A stretch of 64,000 nucleotides of DNA from positions 1-64,000 of the forward strand of contig CBDHDM010000090.1 of assembly GCA_965261315.1 (NCBI GenBank). The letters run 5' to 3'. Position 1 is the first letter of the stretch, and each line of letters opens with the position of its first letter. The notes beneath the pieces are model-generated. The model did not search any database. It saw only the letters and a list, made by a program, of their open reading frames with translations, and was not told the origin of the DNA. The DNA is from Endozoicomonas sp965261315. Its GTDB lineage: Bacteria > Pseudomonadota > Gammaproteobacteria > Pseudomonadales > Endozoicomonadaceae. A program made the translations under genes and the position numbers. Shown here piece after piece: positions 1 to 9,200 of this stretch.

Positions 1-643
1 ATAATTTCTGATAGGGCAGTGTGCTTCCATTACCTGGGCCAATGTCCAGAAGCTCGTGAGTGACCAGTGTCACCAGCCAGGGGGATGAGGTAATAAACAG
101 AATGGATGTAACCTGTAATCGAGTCTTTTGACTCATCAGCCATTGGATAAACCGTGTCTCATAATTGTAACTGATAATGAGAATAGTTAACCCAATCAGC
201 AGTCCCGCAAAAATCTGGGAGGGGTAATGTACTCCAAGGTACAGTCTTGACAGCATTATCTGTGCAATAAGCATCAGAGCTATTAGTCGGAATAAAGTAG
301 ACCTGGTGGAGAGGAGTGCTCCTCCCCAAAACACAACGGCATTCTGGCTATGCCCGGACGGCATGCCCCAGCGATTTTCCTCCCAGTTATTGAATAGCTC
401 CGGGTGTTCAAAATAGGGTCTCGGTGAATTGAAGAGCTGCCGGCAGCCACCAAAGATCAACGTGCTGAACAGTGTTGTGCAAGCCAGTCGGGCACCCAGA
501 TTGGTGTATCCACTCCAGTAGAGGCCAGCACAGATAAAAAGGTAGCCGCCTGAGTAGCCCGCAGTGGATAGCCAGCGAAGCCAGATATCCATAGGTGCCA
601 GAATAACTTGAGTTTCTGCAATGAGCTGGGCTGGGTCCAACAT
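1..643 (-). CDS. PAP2-family membrane phosphatase (3' end outside window)
   Basis: Type-2 phosphatidic acid phosphatase-like membrane protein; the family removes phosphate from lipid phosphates or undecaprenyl diphosphate at the membrane. I translated it from the start at 643: MLDPAQLIAETQV. At least 214 residues are present, with several hydrophobic segments. The three family motifs are visible: SPRPYF (residues 73-78), PSGHSQNA (95-102) and SRLYLGVHYPSQ (132-143). In the third motif the usual acidic residue four after the catalytic His139 is Gln143. That Asp normally supports the histidine nucleophile, so activity may be altered. The start lies only 4 bases after the stop of the upstream TetR gene, so the two are probably one transcript. 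The C-terminus is cut off by the window edge. Family call is firm, substrate unknown. Confidence 0.85.
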   Translation of the reverse strand, partial: MLDPAQLIAETQVILAPMDIWLRWLSTAGYSGGYLFICAGLYWSGYTNLGARLACTTLFSTLIFGGCRQLFNSPRPYFEHPELFNNWEENRWGMPSGHSQNAVVFWGGALLSTRSTLFRLIALMLIAQIMLSRLYLGVHYPSQIFAGLLIGLTILIISYNYETRFIQWLMSQKTRLQVTSILFITSSPWLVTLVTHELLDIGPGNGSTLPYQKL

Positions 644-647
644 GATT

Positions 648-1258
648 TTATTTTGGTGGGAAAGAGGAGAAAAGGTTATCCAGGCTTTGTTTTACCTGTT
701 TGTCCAGTATATGCTGGTTCGGATTTACTTTGGCCATAAGTTGTGTGCTTAGGTAAAGGTTCAGGAGTTCGCTGGCGATGACTTCATGGTCAATATTAGC
801 ATTGCTGTTTTCCTTCGGGTTTATAACTTCGGCAATAAACTCAATAAAGCCCTTTCTAAGGCTTTGAATTCCCCTTTTGACCAGCTCTGATGCATCATCC
901 GGAAGCAGGTGAAGTTCATTACTGGTGCTGACGAGAAAACAGCAGTTTCGATAACTGACTTCCTGGCTGTGTCGGTAGCCGGAAGTAAAAAAGCGACGGA
1001 GATCCTGTAAGGAGGGGCTGTAAATCAGATATTTGTCGATTCTTTGCTGGAGTTGCCACTCAAGGTAGTACTCCAGAACGCAGAGGTATAACTGCTCTTT
1101 ATTTTTAAAGTGGTAATAGAGGCTGCCAGGGTGCATCTCAGTGGCTTCTCTAATTGTTTCAGCGAACAGGCATAAAAGCCCCGAGACCAGAAAAGGTCGA
1201 GAGCATCACTTAAGACCTGCTGCCGATTGAATGAGGATGATCTTCCCATAAGCGCCAT
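648..1258 (-). pseudogene. TetR/AcrR-family transcriptional regulator, one-base frameshift
   Basis: TetR-type repressor: N-terminal helix-turn-helix DNA-binding domain and C-terminal ligand domain. The reading frame starting at 1258 (MALMGRSSSFNRQQVL) carries the first helices and runs to SLKQLE. The frame 648-1136 continues with MHPGSLYYHFKNKEQLY, the recognition-helix end of the same domain. Restoring one base near 1150 (GAGAAGCC to GAGGAAGCC) gives SLKQLEEATEMHPGSLYYHF, a perfect TetR consensus. The rest of the protein shows no decay, so this is a recent mutation or a sequence error. It lies just upstream of the PAP2 gene on the same strand and divergent from the redoxin gene at 1404, either of which it may regulate. 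Confidence 0.8.
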
Positions 1259-1403
1259 ATTAGTTATTGTTATTCTAAGTTAGCAGACTTTCCCAATCTG
1301 ATAACAGTCTTATGACTTGCTTCATGGTTATTGATATCTGCTTATGCCATGCTTCCTATGGCTCTAAGGCAGTTCACTGGCGTGACTTCAGAGGTTACTG
1401 ATT

Positions 1404-1949
1404 ATGGCGTTAACTCCTTCTTCCATGGTTGAGCTGGGCTTTCAGGCTCACGATTTCAGTTTGCCAGATGTTTTTTCCGAAGTGCATAAGTCATTACAGG
1501 ATATTGCTGGGAGTAAAGGGCTGCTTGTGATGTTTATTTGTAACCATTGCCCTTTTGTTGTCCACATAGAGGAAGCGTTGGTGGCTCTGGGTAAGGAGTT
1601 TCATGGTACAGATCTTGGCCTTGTTGCGATCAGTGCCAATGATGTTAATGATTACCCTCAGGATCGCCCGGAGTTGATGGCAGAAAAACCGTATGGTTTT
1701 CCCTATCTTTATGATGAAACACAGGAAGTAGCCAGAGCTTATGGGGCTGAATGTACGCCAGACTTTTTTCTCTTTGATGGAAGCCTGAAGTGCGTTTATC
1801 GAGGACAATTTGATGACTCAAGGCCTGGAAATGGTAAGCCGGTAACGGGTAAAGATCTTCGAACTGCAATGACATCGTTGTTGAAGGGGGTGCCTGTCAG
1901 TGAAGACCAAAAGCCCAGTATTGGCTGTAATATAAAATGGCGGATTTAG
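1404..1949 (+). CDS. Thioredoxin-fold redoxin (AhpC/TSA-like, CNHCPFV type)
   Basis: A 181-residue cytoplasmic thioredoxin-fold protein of the group that carries CNHCPFV at the end of the first strand (residues 46-52) instead of the classical CGPC. The end PSIGCNIKWR is the signature of this subgroup, which is generally annotated as thioredoxin family protein with an uncharacterised thiol-redox role. The TPDFFLFDG segment (around residue 117) contains the cis-Pro region of the fold. No signal peptide. Start chosen at 1404 because AGAGG sits about nine bases upstream. Its stop overlaps the stop of the convergent DTW-domain gene by four bases. Substrate unknown. Confidence 0.85.
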   Translation: MALTPSSMVELGFQAHDFSLPDVFSEVHKSLQDIAGSKGLLVMFICNHCPFVVHIEEALVALGKEFHGTDLGLVAISANDVNDYPQDRPELMAEKPYGFPYLYDETQEVARAYGAECTPDFFLFDGSLKCVYRGQFDDSRPGNGKPVTGKDLRTAMTSLLKGVPVSEDQKPSIGCNIKWRI

Positions 1950-2553
1950 TCAGGTTTCTGAGGATAATTCTTTAAGAAGGTCTCCTGCCCCATGGCATTG
2001 ATCTGCTGTTCAATCATTAGGCCGAAAGTATCCAGTAGAGGCTGATGCGCTACTGGATTCTGGTTTGCCTGACGCAGCAGGGTCACCGTTGCTTCCACAG
2101 TCGAGAGGGCGCCTTTATCGGGTGCTTTTCGAATACGGTAGTCGGATATGGGAAGGTCCGTGAGTTCAATGCAGGGTAGTTGTTGCAGCTGTGGATTGCA
2201 GTAATAAATCTTTTTTGCTTTTCGCCAGGTGCCGTCCAGGACAATTATTACTTCCGGGGTTGTTGTTTCCAAAACCTCTGTACTGGCCTTTGCATTGGCT
2301 CCGGGGAATAACAGATAGCAGTTCTTCTCTCTCAGAGCTTTCTGCAGTGAAGGGTGAGTCGAAAAGTCTTCACCTGTCCATACCTCGCAATTGCTGATAC
2401 CCATCTCCAGGATACGAGCTGTATTCAGAGGGTGCCTGGACTCCCGGGATGCTGCAGAATAATGATATCCATACAAGCCCTTTCTTCTTTAAGCTTTTTG
2501 CAATAACACTGTTTTTCAGGACGCTGGCATCGGGGGCATAAGGCTCTGGGCAT
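1946..2553 (-). pseudogene. DTW-domain tRNA-uridine aminocarboxypropyltransferase, one-base frameshift
   Basis: DTW-domain enzymes (TapT/YfiP type) transfer the 3-amino-3-carboxypropyl group of SAM to tRNA uridine (acp3U). The N-terminus starts at 2553, MPRALCPRCQRPEKQCYC, with the four zinc-binding cysteines of the family. It reads to IILQHP and is then out of frame. The frame 1946-2476 picks up with RESRHPLNT, the conserved SAM-binding segment, and contains the hallmark DGTWRKAKK. One missing base in the C run near 2447-2450 explains the break; repaired length is about 202 residues, normal for the family. No other damage is visible, so a recent indel or an assembly error is more likely than an old pseudogene. 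Stop overlaps the convergent redoxin gene by four bases. Confidence 0.82.
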
Positions 2554-2581
2554 GGTATTTCTTTCTAAAATAATTTCGGCA

Positions 2582-2616
2582 AAGAATGATTATTGTTGCA
2601 AATAAGAATCATTCTT
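2582..2616. promoter_or_regulatory. Two tandem Fur-like boxes
   Basis: AAGAATGATTATT (2582-2594) and AAGAATCATTCTT (2604-2616) lie 22 bases apart. The second is a perfect 6-1-6 palindrome and the first a near-perfect one. Their AATNATT cores match the Fur/Mur box style. They sit between the divergent DTW gene and the NRAMP-type transporter, which would suit metal-responsive control of the transporter. The assignment rests on pattern only. Confidence 0.45.
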
Positions 2617-2925
2617 GAAAAAAGATAAAAATCAGCTATTTAAAGTAAGTAGATTGTTTTCAGAAAAACTGAAAATGGATCATATCAGTTCCTATTCAGC
2701 GATCGCTAACCTGGATGACTGGGAGTTTGCTCTGATTTTCGGCTTCTGTGTTGTTTGCTGTATCTGTTCATCTGTTTGTCCCCTGAATATTTCACTGCCT
2801 ACAGTGGGTCTCCCCAATGCATTGGAGATGATGTAAGTCTGTTTATACCCAGTCAAGATCATTTGCCTGCGGCTTTAAAGGGGGGGATCCGGAATGTGAA
2901 GGTCTTCCTTCGGGAGAAGTGGTTT
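2617..2925. other. Leader region before the NRAMP gene
   Basis: About 310 bases between the Fur-like boxes and the transporter start. A plus-strand open frame with an ATG at 2674 would encode about 54 residues with a Cys-rich hydrophobic middle and stop at 2836. I see no convincing ribosome-binding site and recognise no family. It may be a leader peptide, a small membrane protein, or nothing. No terminator seen. Confidence 0.3.
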
Positions 2926-4200
2926 ATGGTGTCTTTGAATGAAGCTGGAGGGCAGGGCCCGGGCAAAAAGAAAAATAGCACTTTGGTTTTGTTTCTGGCT
3001 ATAGGTCCCGGCATCACCGTTATGCTTGCAGACACGGACGCAGGCTCAATTGTGACGGCTGCTCAGTCGGGAGCTCAGTGGGGATACAGGCTTGTGCTGC
3101 TGAATATAATATTGATACCAATACTGTATTTTGTGCAGGAGTTGACGGCCAGGCTGGGGATGACTACCGGCAAAGGGCATGGTCAATTAATAAAGGAAAG
3201 GTTCGGGAAATTCTGGGCTTATATCTCAATTATTACCCTTTTTATTTCCACTATTGGCGCGCTGGTGACTGAGTTTTCCGGCATTATGGGGGTGGGTTTA
3301 TTATTTGGAATATCAAAATGGATAACTGTTCCCGCTGGTGGTGACGTTTACTGATTACTATCAGTTGTACTGGCAAATATAACTTTGTTGAAAGGGTTGC
3401 TATTACCGTCGGGTTGGTTTGAGCTGGTGTTTTTATTCCTGCCATGTTCTTTGCAGAGCCCGACTTTGGTGAAGTGCTGAAAGAAATTGCTGGGCCGCAG
3501 CCTTTTTAATGATCCTTCCTATTGGTTTCTTATATCCGCTAATGTTGGCGCTGTTATCATGCCCTGGATGGTTTTTTATCAGCAGGGAGCTGTCGTTGAT
3601 AAAGGCCTGACAGAAAAAGATATCCCGGGTGAAAAAATTGATACTCTGCTGGGATCTATTGTCACTCAGCTGGTGGTGGTGGTAATCATTATCACTGTTG
3701 CTGCGACCATTGGGAAAAACAGTCCCCAATACCTCTCTGAATGATATTCAACAAATCAGTGATGCCCTTACTCCTTTTCTGGGGAATACCCTCGGAAAGG
3801 TTGTTTTTGCTGTGGGTATCTCGGGGAGCAGCCCTGGTGGCTGCAATTGTCGTCTCTCTTGCATCATCCTGGGGGTTTGGAGAGCTGTTTGAAAAAGCCC
3901 TGCCAGCCTGAAATAACCGTTGGTGTGGGAGGCCCCATTGTTCTACGGCTTCTATATAGCGGCTGTTCTGACAGGCGGTGGGATTGTTTTGGTCCGGAGC
4001 GCCCCTGGTACAGCTATCAATCTGGGTTGAGGTATTAAACTCACTACTACTGCCAATAGTGCTTGGCTTCCCTGTTGGCACTGGGTTGGACAGCTCTGCC
4101 GGAAAAGTACCGATTAGGGGTTTGGGAAAAGGCAGTACTTCTGGGTATTTATATTGTGGTATGTGGTCTTGGGGTTGCCACTGTTGCGATGATAGTGTGA
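2926..4200 (+). pseudogene. NRAMP/SLC11-family divalent metal transporter, about ten single-base indels
   Basis: Proton-coupled metal transporter of the NRAMP fold in the inner membrane. ATG at 2926 (MVSLNEAGG). Recognisable pieces in successive frames: IGPGITVMLADTDAGS (first helix), VQELTARLG, FSGIMGVGLLFGI, FIPAMFFAEPDF, ANVGAVIMPWMVFYQQ (sixth helix), ISDALTPFLG, SLASSWGFGELFEKALPA, FYGFYIAAVLTGGG and WVEVLNSLLLPIVLG. The canonical DPGN metal motif is DTDAG here, so this is an atypical clade, possibly not a Mn/Fe importer. Breaks occur near 3336, 3348, 3418, 3435, 3505, 3732, 3823, 3900-3930, 4010 and 4070. Most are one extra base in a short homopolymer, and the protein is well conserved in between. 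As sequenced it cannot be translated whole. Confidence 0.8.
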
Positions 4201-4228
4201 GTTTTTTTAGACGACTATAGTTTGTAGT

Positions 4229-4258
4229 CGGCGAATGGTATGTTGATACCATTCGCCG
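4229..4258. terminator. Perfect 13-bp hairpin between convergent genes
   Basis: CGGCGAATGGTAT (4229-4241) pairs without mismatch with ATACCATTCGCCG (4246-4258) around a four-base loop. It lies just after the NRAMP stop and near the 3' end of the convergent DUF406 gene. Neither side has a U-rich tail, so if it ends transcription it probably acts as a bidirectional stop or mRNA-protecting hairpin. A smaller 6-bp hairpin CGACTA/TAGTCG sits just left of it. Confidence 0.6.
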
Positions 4259-4287
4259 TGAGGCAGCTATCTGTATTACTGGAAAAA

Positions 4288-4564
4288 TCAGGCGTTTTTT
4301 CATCTGAAAAATCAGTTTTTCAGCGGTGCAGTCAAAATCAAACATGGCGCGGATCACTGTCTGACCATTTTCATCAACGGTTTCAGATGTGATTTTACAG
4401 TTACCGGAACCAATTTTTGCAGCTTCTTCTTTAAGGGCATCAAACCGTGATTCAGCATTGACACCAGAAAGATCAATGGTCAGAACGGTGTCGTCCTCTC
4501 TGATAATCGTGCCAACTTCAACACAATTGCAGGCAAGGCTTTCGTACTGGTCTTTCTCATTCAT
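4288..4564 (-). CDS. DUF406 family protein (YfcZ/YiiS-like), 3' end disrupted
   Basis: Small cytoplasmic protein of the DUF406 (YfcZ/YiiS) family, function unknown. MNEKDQYESLACNCVEVGT starts at 4564, chosen because GAGG lies about nine bases upstream; an in-frame ATG at 4579 has no such site. The family features are present: CNCVEVGT near the N-terminus, a FDALKEEAAKI helix, the GNCKITS segment and the terminal FDFDCTAEKLIFQM. Family members end right there. Here the frame stays open far into the antisense of the NRAMP gene (to 3692). Removing one A from the six-A run at 4295-4300 gives FQMKNA and a stop at 4288, matching the family length, so I end the gene there. The long extension is almost certainly spurious. 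Confidence 0.75.
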
Positions 4565-4664
4565 GGTAACTACCCTCACAAAAATACAGTCGTCCAGACG
4601 AAAAAAGCCGGGGGGAGCCCCAGCTTTTTATTATTGAATCTGGATCATAGCGTTCAATGATTCT

Positions 4665-5132
4665 TCACACCAGCAGATTCATGACGAACATGGCCATTAG
4701 GGCATTCAGGATACAGATGCCAAACATGATCGGGTAACGACGACCATCGGTGCCAACGACACCCAGAATACGTCCGGCATACTGAATGGTAGAACCCATC
4801 AGGTAGATAGCTGGTGCCAGAATAGCAAGGTCACGAGCCTGTAAAGCGCCTTCAGACAGCAGTCCTACGGTAACGCCAACAGCTCCCCCCATGGACATAA
4901 CGGCAGCCATCAGAACAGCAGCACCTTCTCCGGGAACACCAAAGAGCGCCATAACAGGACCGAATACGGTGGCCAGGATGTCCAGAAAGCCAGTCATACT
5001 CAAAACTTTGATAATGATAAAGGCCATCATGATGTTGGGGATAATACTCCCAATACCGATACCCCAGCCTTTACGGGCGCCTTCAACAAAGACATCAGTG
5101 ATCATTTTTTTACTTTCAGGTGCAGCACTCAT
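4665..5132 (-). CDS. yjiG: YjiG-family inner membrane protein (Gate domain)
   Basis: A 155-residue inner membrane protein with about four hydrophobic helices, matching the YjiG/SpmB-like nucleoside-recognition (Gate) domain family. Motifs seen include GSIIPNIMMAFIIIKVL, FGVPGEGAAVLMAAVMSMGG and APAIYLMGSTIQYAGRILG, typical of the family. It follows the yjiH gene with a two-base gap, so the two are co-transcribed and almost certainly form one complex. In E. coli yjiG-yjiH lie next to iadA (isoaspartyl dipeptidase). Here iadA is in the window too, but 43 kb away beside a peptide importer. Role unproven; a small-molecule transport function is the common guess. Confidence 0.85.
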   Translation of the reverse strand: MSAAPESKKMITDVFVEGARKGWGIGIGSIIPNIMMAFIIIKVLSMTGFLDILATVFGPVMALFGVPGEGAAVLMAAVMSMGGAVGVTVGLLSEGALQARDLAILAPAIYLMGSTIQYAGRILGVVGTDGRRYPIMFGICILNALMAMFVMNLLV

Positions 5133-5134
5133 GA

Positions 5135-5833
5135 TCAGTTAGCCTCCGCAGTCTTGGCAGTGATTTTTTTGTCGGTGGTTTTTTTGTCGATCGTCTTGAG
5201 ATAGAAACGCATGATATTGGCGCCTACAATTTTGAAGACAAACATGACGGCAAGCGCCAGGCCAATAGAGCCAGGAACCGCAGCGCCAGTACTGTCAGTC
5301 AAGGTGAACAGAATGGCACCAGAGCCAAAGAAGTTAACGATCAGTGCGCCACCGGAGAACTGGAAAGCGGTGAAGATGTCTTTCTCGGTTTCGTTCAGCT
5401 CACCTTCATCAACCAGGGATTTGGTCAGGCCTGCACCAACGTCAGTAGACTGGAGGCTACCAATGATAGCGAGGCCAGTAGTGCCAGGAATACCCATGAT
5501 TGGACGCAGAATAGGCGTCAATAATTTACGGGCTGCTTTCAGGGCGCCAAAGTGTTCCAGTACGGCAATCATACCCAGGGCGAACATACAGGTTGGAACC
5601 AGACTCAGGGCAAACATGAAACCATCACGGGCACCACTACCACCAACGCCGCGAAAGTATGTGGTACCACCGGTAGCATCTTTCAGTATATTGCCGAAGC
5701 TGCCATTGAGAGTAGTGAAGTCAAAAATGCCGTACCACTCATTAGACTTCAGAAGTCCGGAAAAAAACACCACGGCAAATGCCAGTGCAATGTAGGCTCC
5801 GATGGAGACCTTTTCCTGCTCATCAGTTTTCAT
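5135..5833 (-). CDS. yjiH: YjiH-family inner membrane protein (Gate domain)
   Basis: A 232-residue membrane protein, partner of YjiG. It begins MKTDEQEKVSIGAYIAL and has a first helix around residues 13-27, then a Gate-type core: SLVPTCMFALGMIAVLEHFGAL, a PIMGIPGTTGLAIIGSLQSTDVGAG segment (given in outline, residues 120-145), FSGGALIVNFFG and a final helix before a Lys-rich tail (TIDKKTTDKKITAK). Family role is not established. The gene is first in a two-gene operon with yjiG and divergent from ppc across a 434-base spacer. The length is close to E. coli YjiH and no damage is seen. Confidence 0.85.
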   Translation of the reverse strand: MKTDEQEKVSIGAYIALAFAVVFFSGLLKSNEWYGIFDFTTLNGSFGNILKDATGGTTYFRGVGGSGARDGFMFALSLVPTCMFALGMIAVLEHFGALKAARKLLTPILRPIMGIPGTTGLAIIGSLQSTDVGAGLTKSLVDEGELNETEKDIFTAFQFSGGALIVNFFGSGAILFTLTDSTGAAVPGSIGLALAVMFVFKIVGANIMRFYLKTIDKKTTDKKITAKTAEAN

Positions 5834-6267
5834 TATTTCCCCCAGGGATATTTACAGGCGTTGTAGAAATCTGATTGAAAAATCCACACTACCTGTGAGC
5901 TTATAAGGAAGCTGTGCAAGATATAATCAGGGTTAGGCGAAGTGTTTTGTACTTTGGTTTCGGTTCTTACGGTACGCGCTTTCAATTTTAGCCATAATTT
6001 TGTCTGATGAACGGTATTTTGGGTGTTGCGCACTGTTGAACTTTGAAGAACTTGAGCGGGGGTTGGGTGTTTTTCTGTGATGATGTGGGTTTTTTCGTGG
6101 GTAGGTGATTTCCCTTTTTTCTTACGTGTTTCTGGTATAGGCTGCGCCTTGTTGTACTCATTTAAAAAGTAAATTGTCATGGTCTGATACCTGTGTTTGA
6201 AGGCAGGCTGATCATGACGACTTATGGAGGCAAAGTGAGCCGGAATAACATCGAAAGGCAAATAGCT
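5834..6267. other. Divergent intergenic region yjiH / ppc
   Basis: 434 bases between the divergent yjiH and ppc starts; it must hold both promoters. A minus-strand frame (5833-6261) is open but Lys/Thr/Gln-rich without family signature, conserved motif or ribosome-binding site. I do not call it a gene. No hairpin with a U-tail seen. Confidence 0.5.
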
Positions 6268-8957
6268 ATGTCAGAAAAGCCGTCAGAGAACCCGTCGTCG
6301 CTGCGTCGAAATGTGAATATGCTGGGTACCTTGTTGGGAGACGTAATCAGAGACCACAAGGGAGAGGTATTCTTCAATAAAATTGAAGCCATTCGTCAAC
6401 TGTCAAAAGCTGCTCGCAGCGATGAGGTTGATGATACTGGAGAACAGCAGGCGTTACTGGACTTGCTGCACAGCCTGCCTGATGATGAGCTGGTACCCGT
6501 AGTACGATCTTTCAGCCACTTCCTGAATCTCACAAATATCGCAGAGCAGTTTCACCTGGTATCCAGGGACTGTGAAGCCAGTTATTGTGTTCCCGATCAT
6601 TTTCGAGAATTACTCAAAGCTCTGAAGCAGAAAGGCTTTACTGATCAGCAGATTGCAGAGAAAGCCTCTGAGCTGGACATTGAGGTAGTGCTCACTGCTC
6701 ACCCAACCGAAGTAACCCGTCGTACATTAATCCAGAAATATGAGCAGGTATTTCAGTGCCTGAACGAACTGGAAAACCAGTCTCTTAGCGATAATGAAAA
6801 ACAACATGTTGAAGAACGTATTCGCCAGCTGATTACTCAGGCGTGGCATACCTATGAATTCCGCAGTAAACGACCAACGCCGGTTGATGAAGCAAAAGGT
6901 GGCTTCGCAACGATTGAGCACTCTCTGTGGAATGCAGTGCCTCAGTTTGTCCGTAAAATGGATGACCGGCTTCAGGCGTTTACCGGACACAAATTAGCTA
7001 TCGATGCAGTGCCTGTTCACTTTTCCTCCTGGATGGGGGGCGACCGGGATGGCAATCCATTTGTTACCTCGGTAGTGACTCGCGAAGTATTTGCTACTCA
7101 GCCGCTGGATGGCCGCGGACTTGTTCCTGAGAGACCTTAAACCGTTGATCAGTGAGCTCTCCATGAACGAGTGCAGTGATGAACTGCGCGCGCTTGTTGG
7201 GGATTCCCGGGAACCTTACTGGTCTTTGCTTAAAGATCTGCGGGAAAAAACTGAAGCATACACGGCAGTGGTGTGAACGAGGTCTTGCCAGACCCGGTGA
7301 TGCTAACTCAGCGCCAACGGCTGGTGTGCTTCTTGATAATGAAGAGCTGATCAAGCCATTAAGACTGTGTTACGAGTCTCTTCATGCCTGTGGTCTGGGA
7401 GTTATTGCTGATGGCCCTCTGCTGGATACACTCAGAAGAGCCTATTGCTTTGGCCTGACCCTGATTAAACTGGACATCCGTCAGGAGTCAGGTCGTCATA
7501 CTCAGGCATTAAGTGAGCTGACCAAGGCACTAGGCCTGGGTGATTATGAACACTGGGAAGAGCTGGAAAGACAGAGCTTTCTGCTGAAAGAGCTGCAAAA
7601 TCCAAGACCCCTCTTGCCGAATACAAAAGGGCCTCACAAGTGGTTACCATCTTCAGAAGTTCAGGAAGTTATTGATACCTGTCGTGTGGTTGCTGCCGAA
7701 GGTTCCAGGGCATTGAATTGTTATGTGATCTCCATGGCAAAGCAGCCATCGGATGTGCTGGCAGTGGCTCTGTTGTTGAAAGAGTGCGGCGTTGACTTCG
7801 ACATGCCAATCGTACCTTTGTTTGAAACATTGGACGACCTTGATAACGCTGCTGAATGTATTCGCCATCTGCTTTCTCTGCCCTGGTACCGAGGTTATTG
7901 CCATGGTGGTCAGATGGTGATGATTGGCTACTCTGACTCTGCTAAAGATGCGGGCTGGATGGCTGCCGCATGGGCACAGTACCGGGCGATGGAAGCAGTC
8001 ACAGCGGTATGTGCTGAAGCGGACGTCAGGCTGACTCTGTTCCATGGACGAGGTGGTACCATTGGCCGTGGTGGTGGCCCTGCTCATGCGGCTATTCTTT
8101 CCCAGCCTCCTGGCTCGGTCAATAATCGCCTGCGTGTGACTGAACAGGGTGAAATGATTCGCTTTAAGTTTGGCTTCCCTCAGGTAGCCGTACAGAGCCT
8201 GATGCTTTATGCCAGCGCAACTCTGGAAGCGACGCTGTTGCCTCCACCAGTACCCAAACAGGAGTGGCGGGATGTCATGGATCAGCTGTCCGCTGATTCG
8301 GTCAAGGTATACCGAGGCATCGTTCGGGAAGAGCCAGACTTTGTCCCTTATTTCCGTGCGGTAACACCAGAGATGGAGCTGGGCAAACTGCCTCTTGGCT
8401 CCCGTCCAGCAAAAAGAAAGCCCAATGGTGGTGTTGAAAGTCTCCGTGCGATTCCCTGGATTTTTGCCTGGACGCAGATTCGTCTGATGCTGCCTACCTG
8501 GCTCGGCTGTGGTGAAGCACTGGAAAATGCTGTGAGCAATGGCAAGCGGGATGTGCTGGAAGAGATGATGACCGACTGGCCTTTCTTTAAAGCTCGTCTG
8601 GAAATGCTGGAAATGGTCTTTATGAAGACCGACTCCCAGCTTGCCAAATATTATGAAGACCAGCTGGTACCGGAAAACCTGCGTTACCTGGGTGAACGAC
8701 TAAGACTTATGTTGTCGTCTGCTATCGAAGTGCTGCTTGATCTTAAGGAAGGTGATGAGCTGATGTCATCGCACCCACAGAATAAAGAAGCCATTGGTCT
8801 GCGTAACCCTTACACGGATCCGCTGAACTTCCTTCAGGCTGAACTCTTACAGCGGGTTCGCTCCCATGAAGATGGCGCTGAAGTGGGTGAAGAGCTGGAA
8901 AAGGCACTGATGATTACGATTGCCGGTATTGCTGCAGGTATGCGTAATACTGGCTAA
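6268..8957 (+). pseudogene. ppc: Phosphoenolpyruvate carboxylase with two one-base insertions
   Basis: Cytoplasmic enzyme that adds bicarbonate to phosphoenolpyruvate to give oxaloacetate, refilling the TCA cycle. Start at 6268 (MSEKPSENPSSLRRN) with AAAGG upstream. Conserved sites are all present: VLTAHPTEVTRRT with the catalytic His, MGGDRDGNP, IGYSDSAKDAGWMAA, FHGRGGTIGRGGG, RFKFGFPQ, and the obligatory C-terminal MRNTG. Two breaks interrupt it. At about 7090, GTATTTGC should be GTATTGC (VLLLSRW follows). At about 7264, ACGGCAG should be ACGCAG (TQWCERGLARP follows). Each is an extra base in a short run, and sequence on both sides is strongly conserved, so a sequencing or assembly error is likely. 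If real, the enzyme is lost. Followed by a good terminator. Confidence 0.9.
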
Positions 8958-8992
8958 CAGCCTGTTCAGATGATCTGGCTGAAATAAAAAAG

Positions 8993-9026
8993 CACTCATA
9001 TATGAAAATATGTGAGTGTTTTTTTT
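8993..9026 (+). terminator. Rho-independent terminator after ppc
   Basis: A ten-base-pair stem, CACTCATATA with TATGTGAGTG (one G-U pair), closes a short A-rich loop and is followed by eight T at 9019-9026. It lies 36 bases after the ppc stop and is a textbook intrinsic terminator. Confidence 0.9.
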
Positions 9027-9200
9027 ATGTCTGGTTATTGGTGATTTAGAAAGGACTGGAACTATACTAGGCAGATTCCTGTTTCCAGAGAGAATGTAGT
9101 TAACCCTTCCAAAAAGCATTTCGATTCTTTTCCAAACTCTACTTCTTTATATTCACAGACCCTACCGAAATGTGCTTCCTGAATCTGATCTGGAGCCAAT

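Noticed and set aside
3692..4579. Open frame of 295 codons on the minus strand
   Set aside because: Only the first 90 residues match DUF406; the rest is antisense to the NRAMP gene and appears only because of an extra A. I use the shortened gene instead.
5833..6261. 142-codon minus-strand frame upstream of yjiH
   Set aside because: Low-complexity, no ribosome-binding site, overlaps the promoter region of two divergent genes; no family seen.
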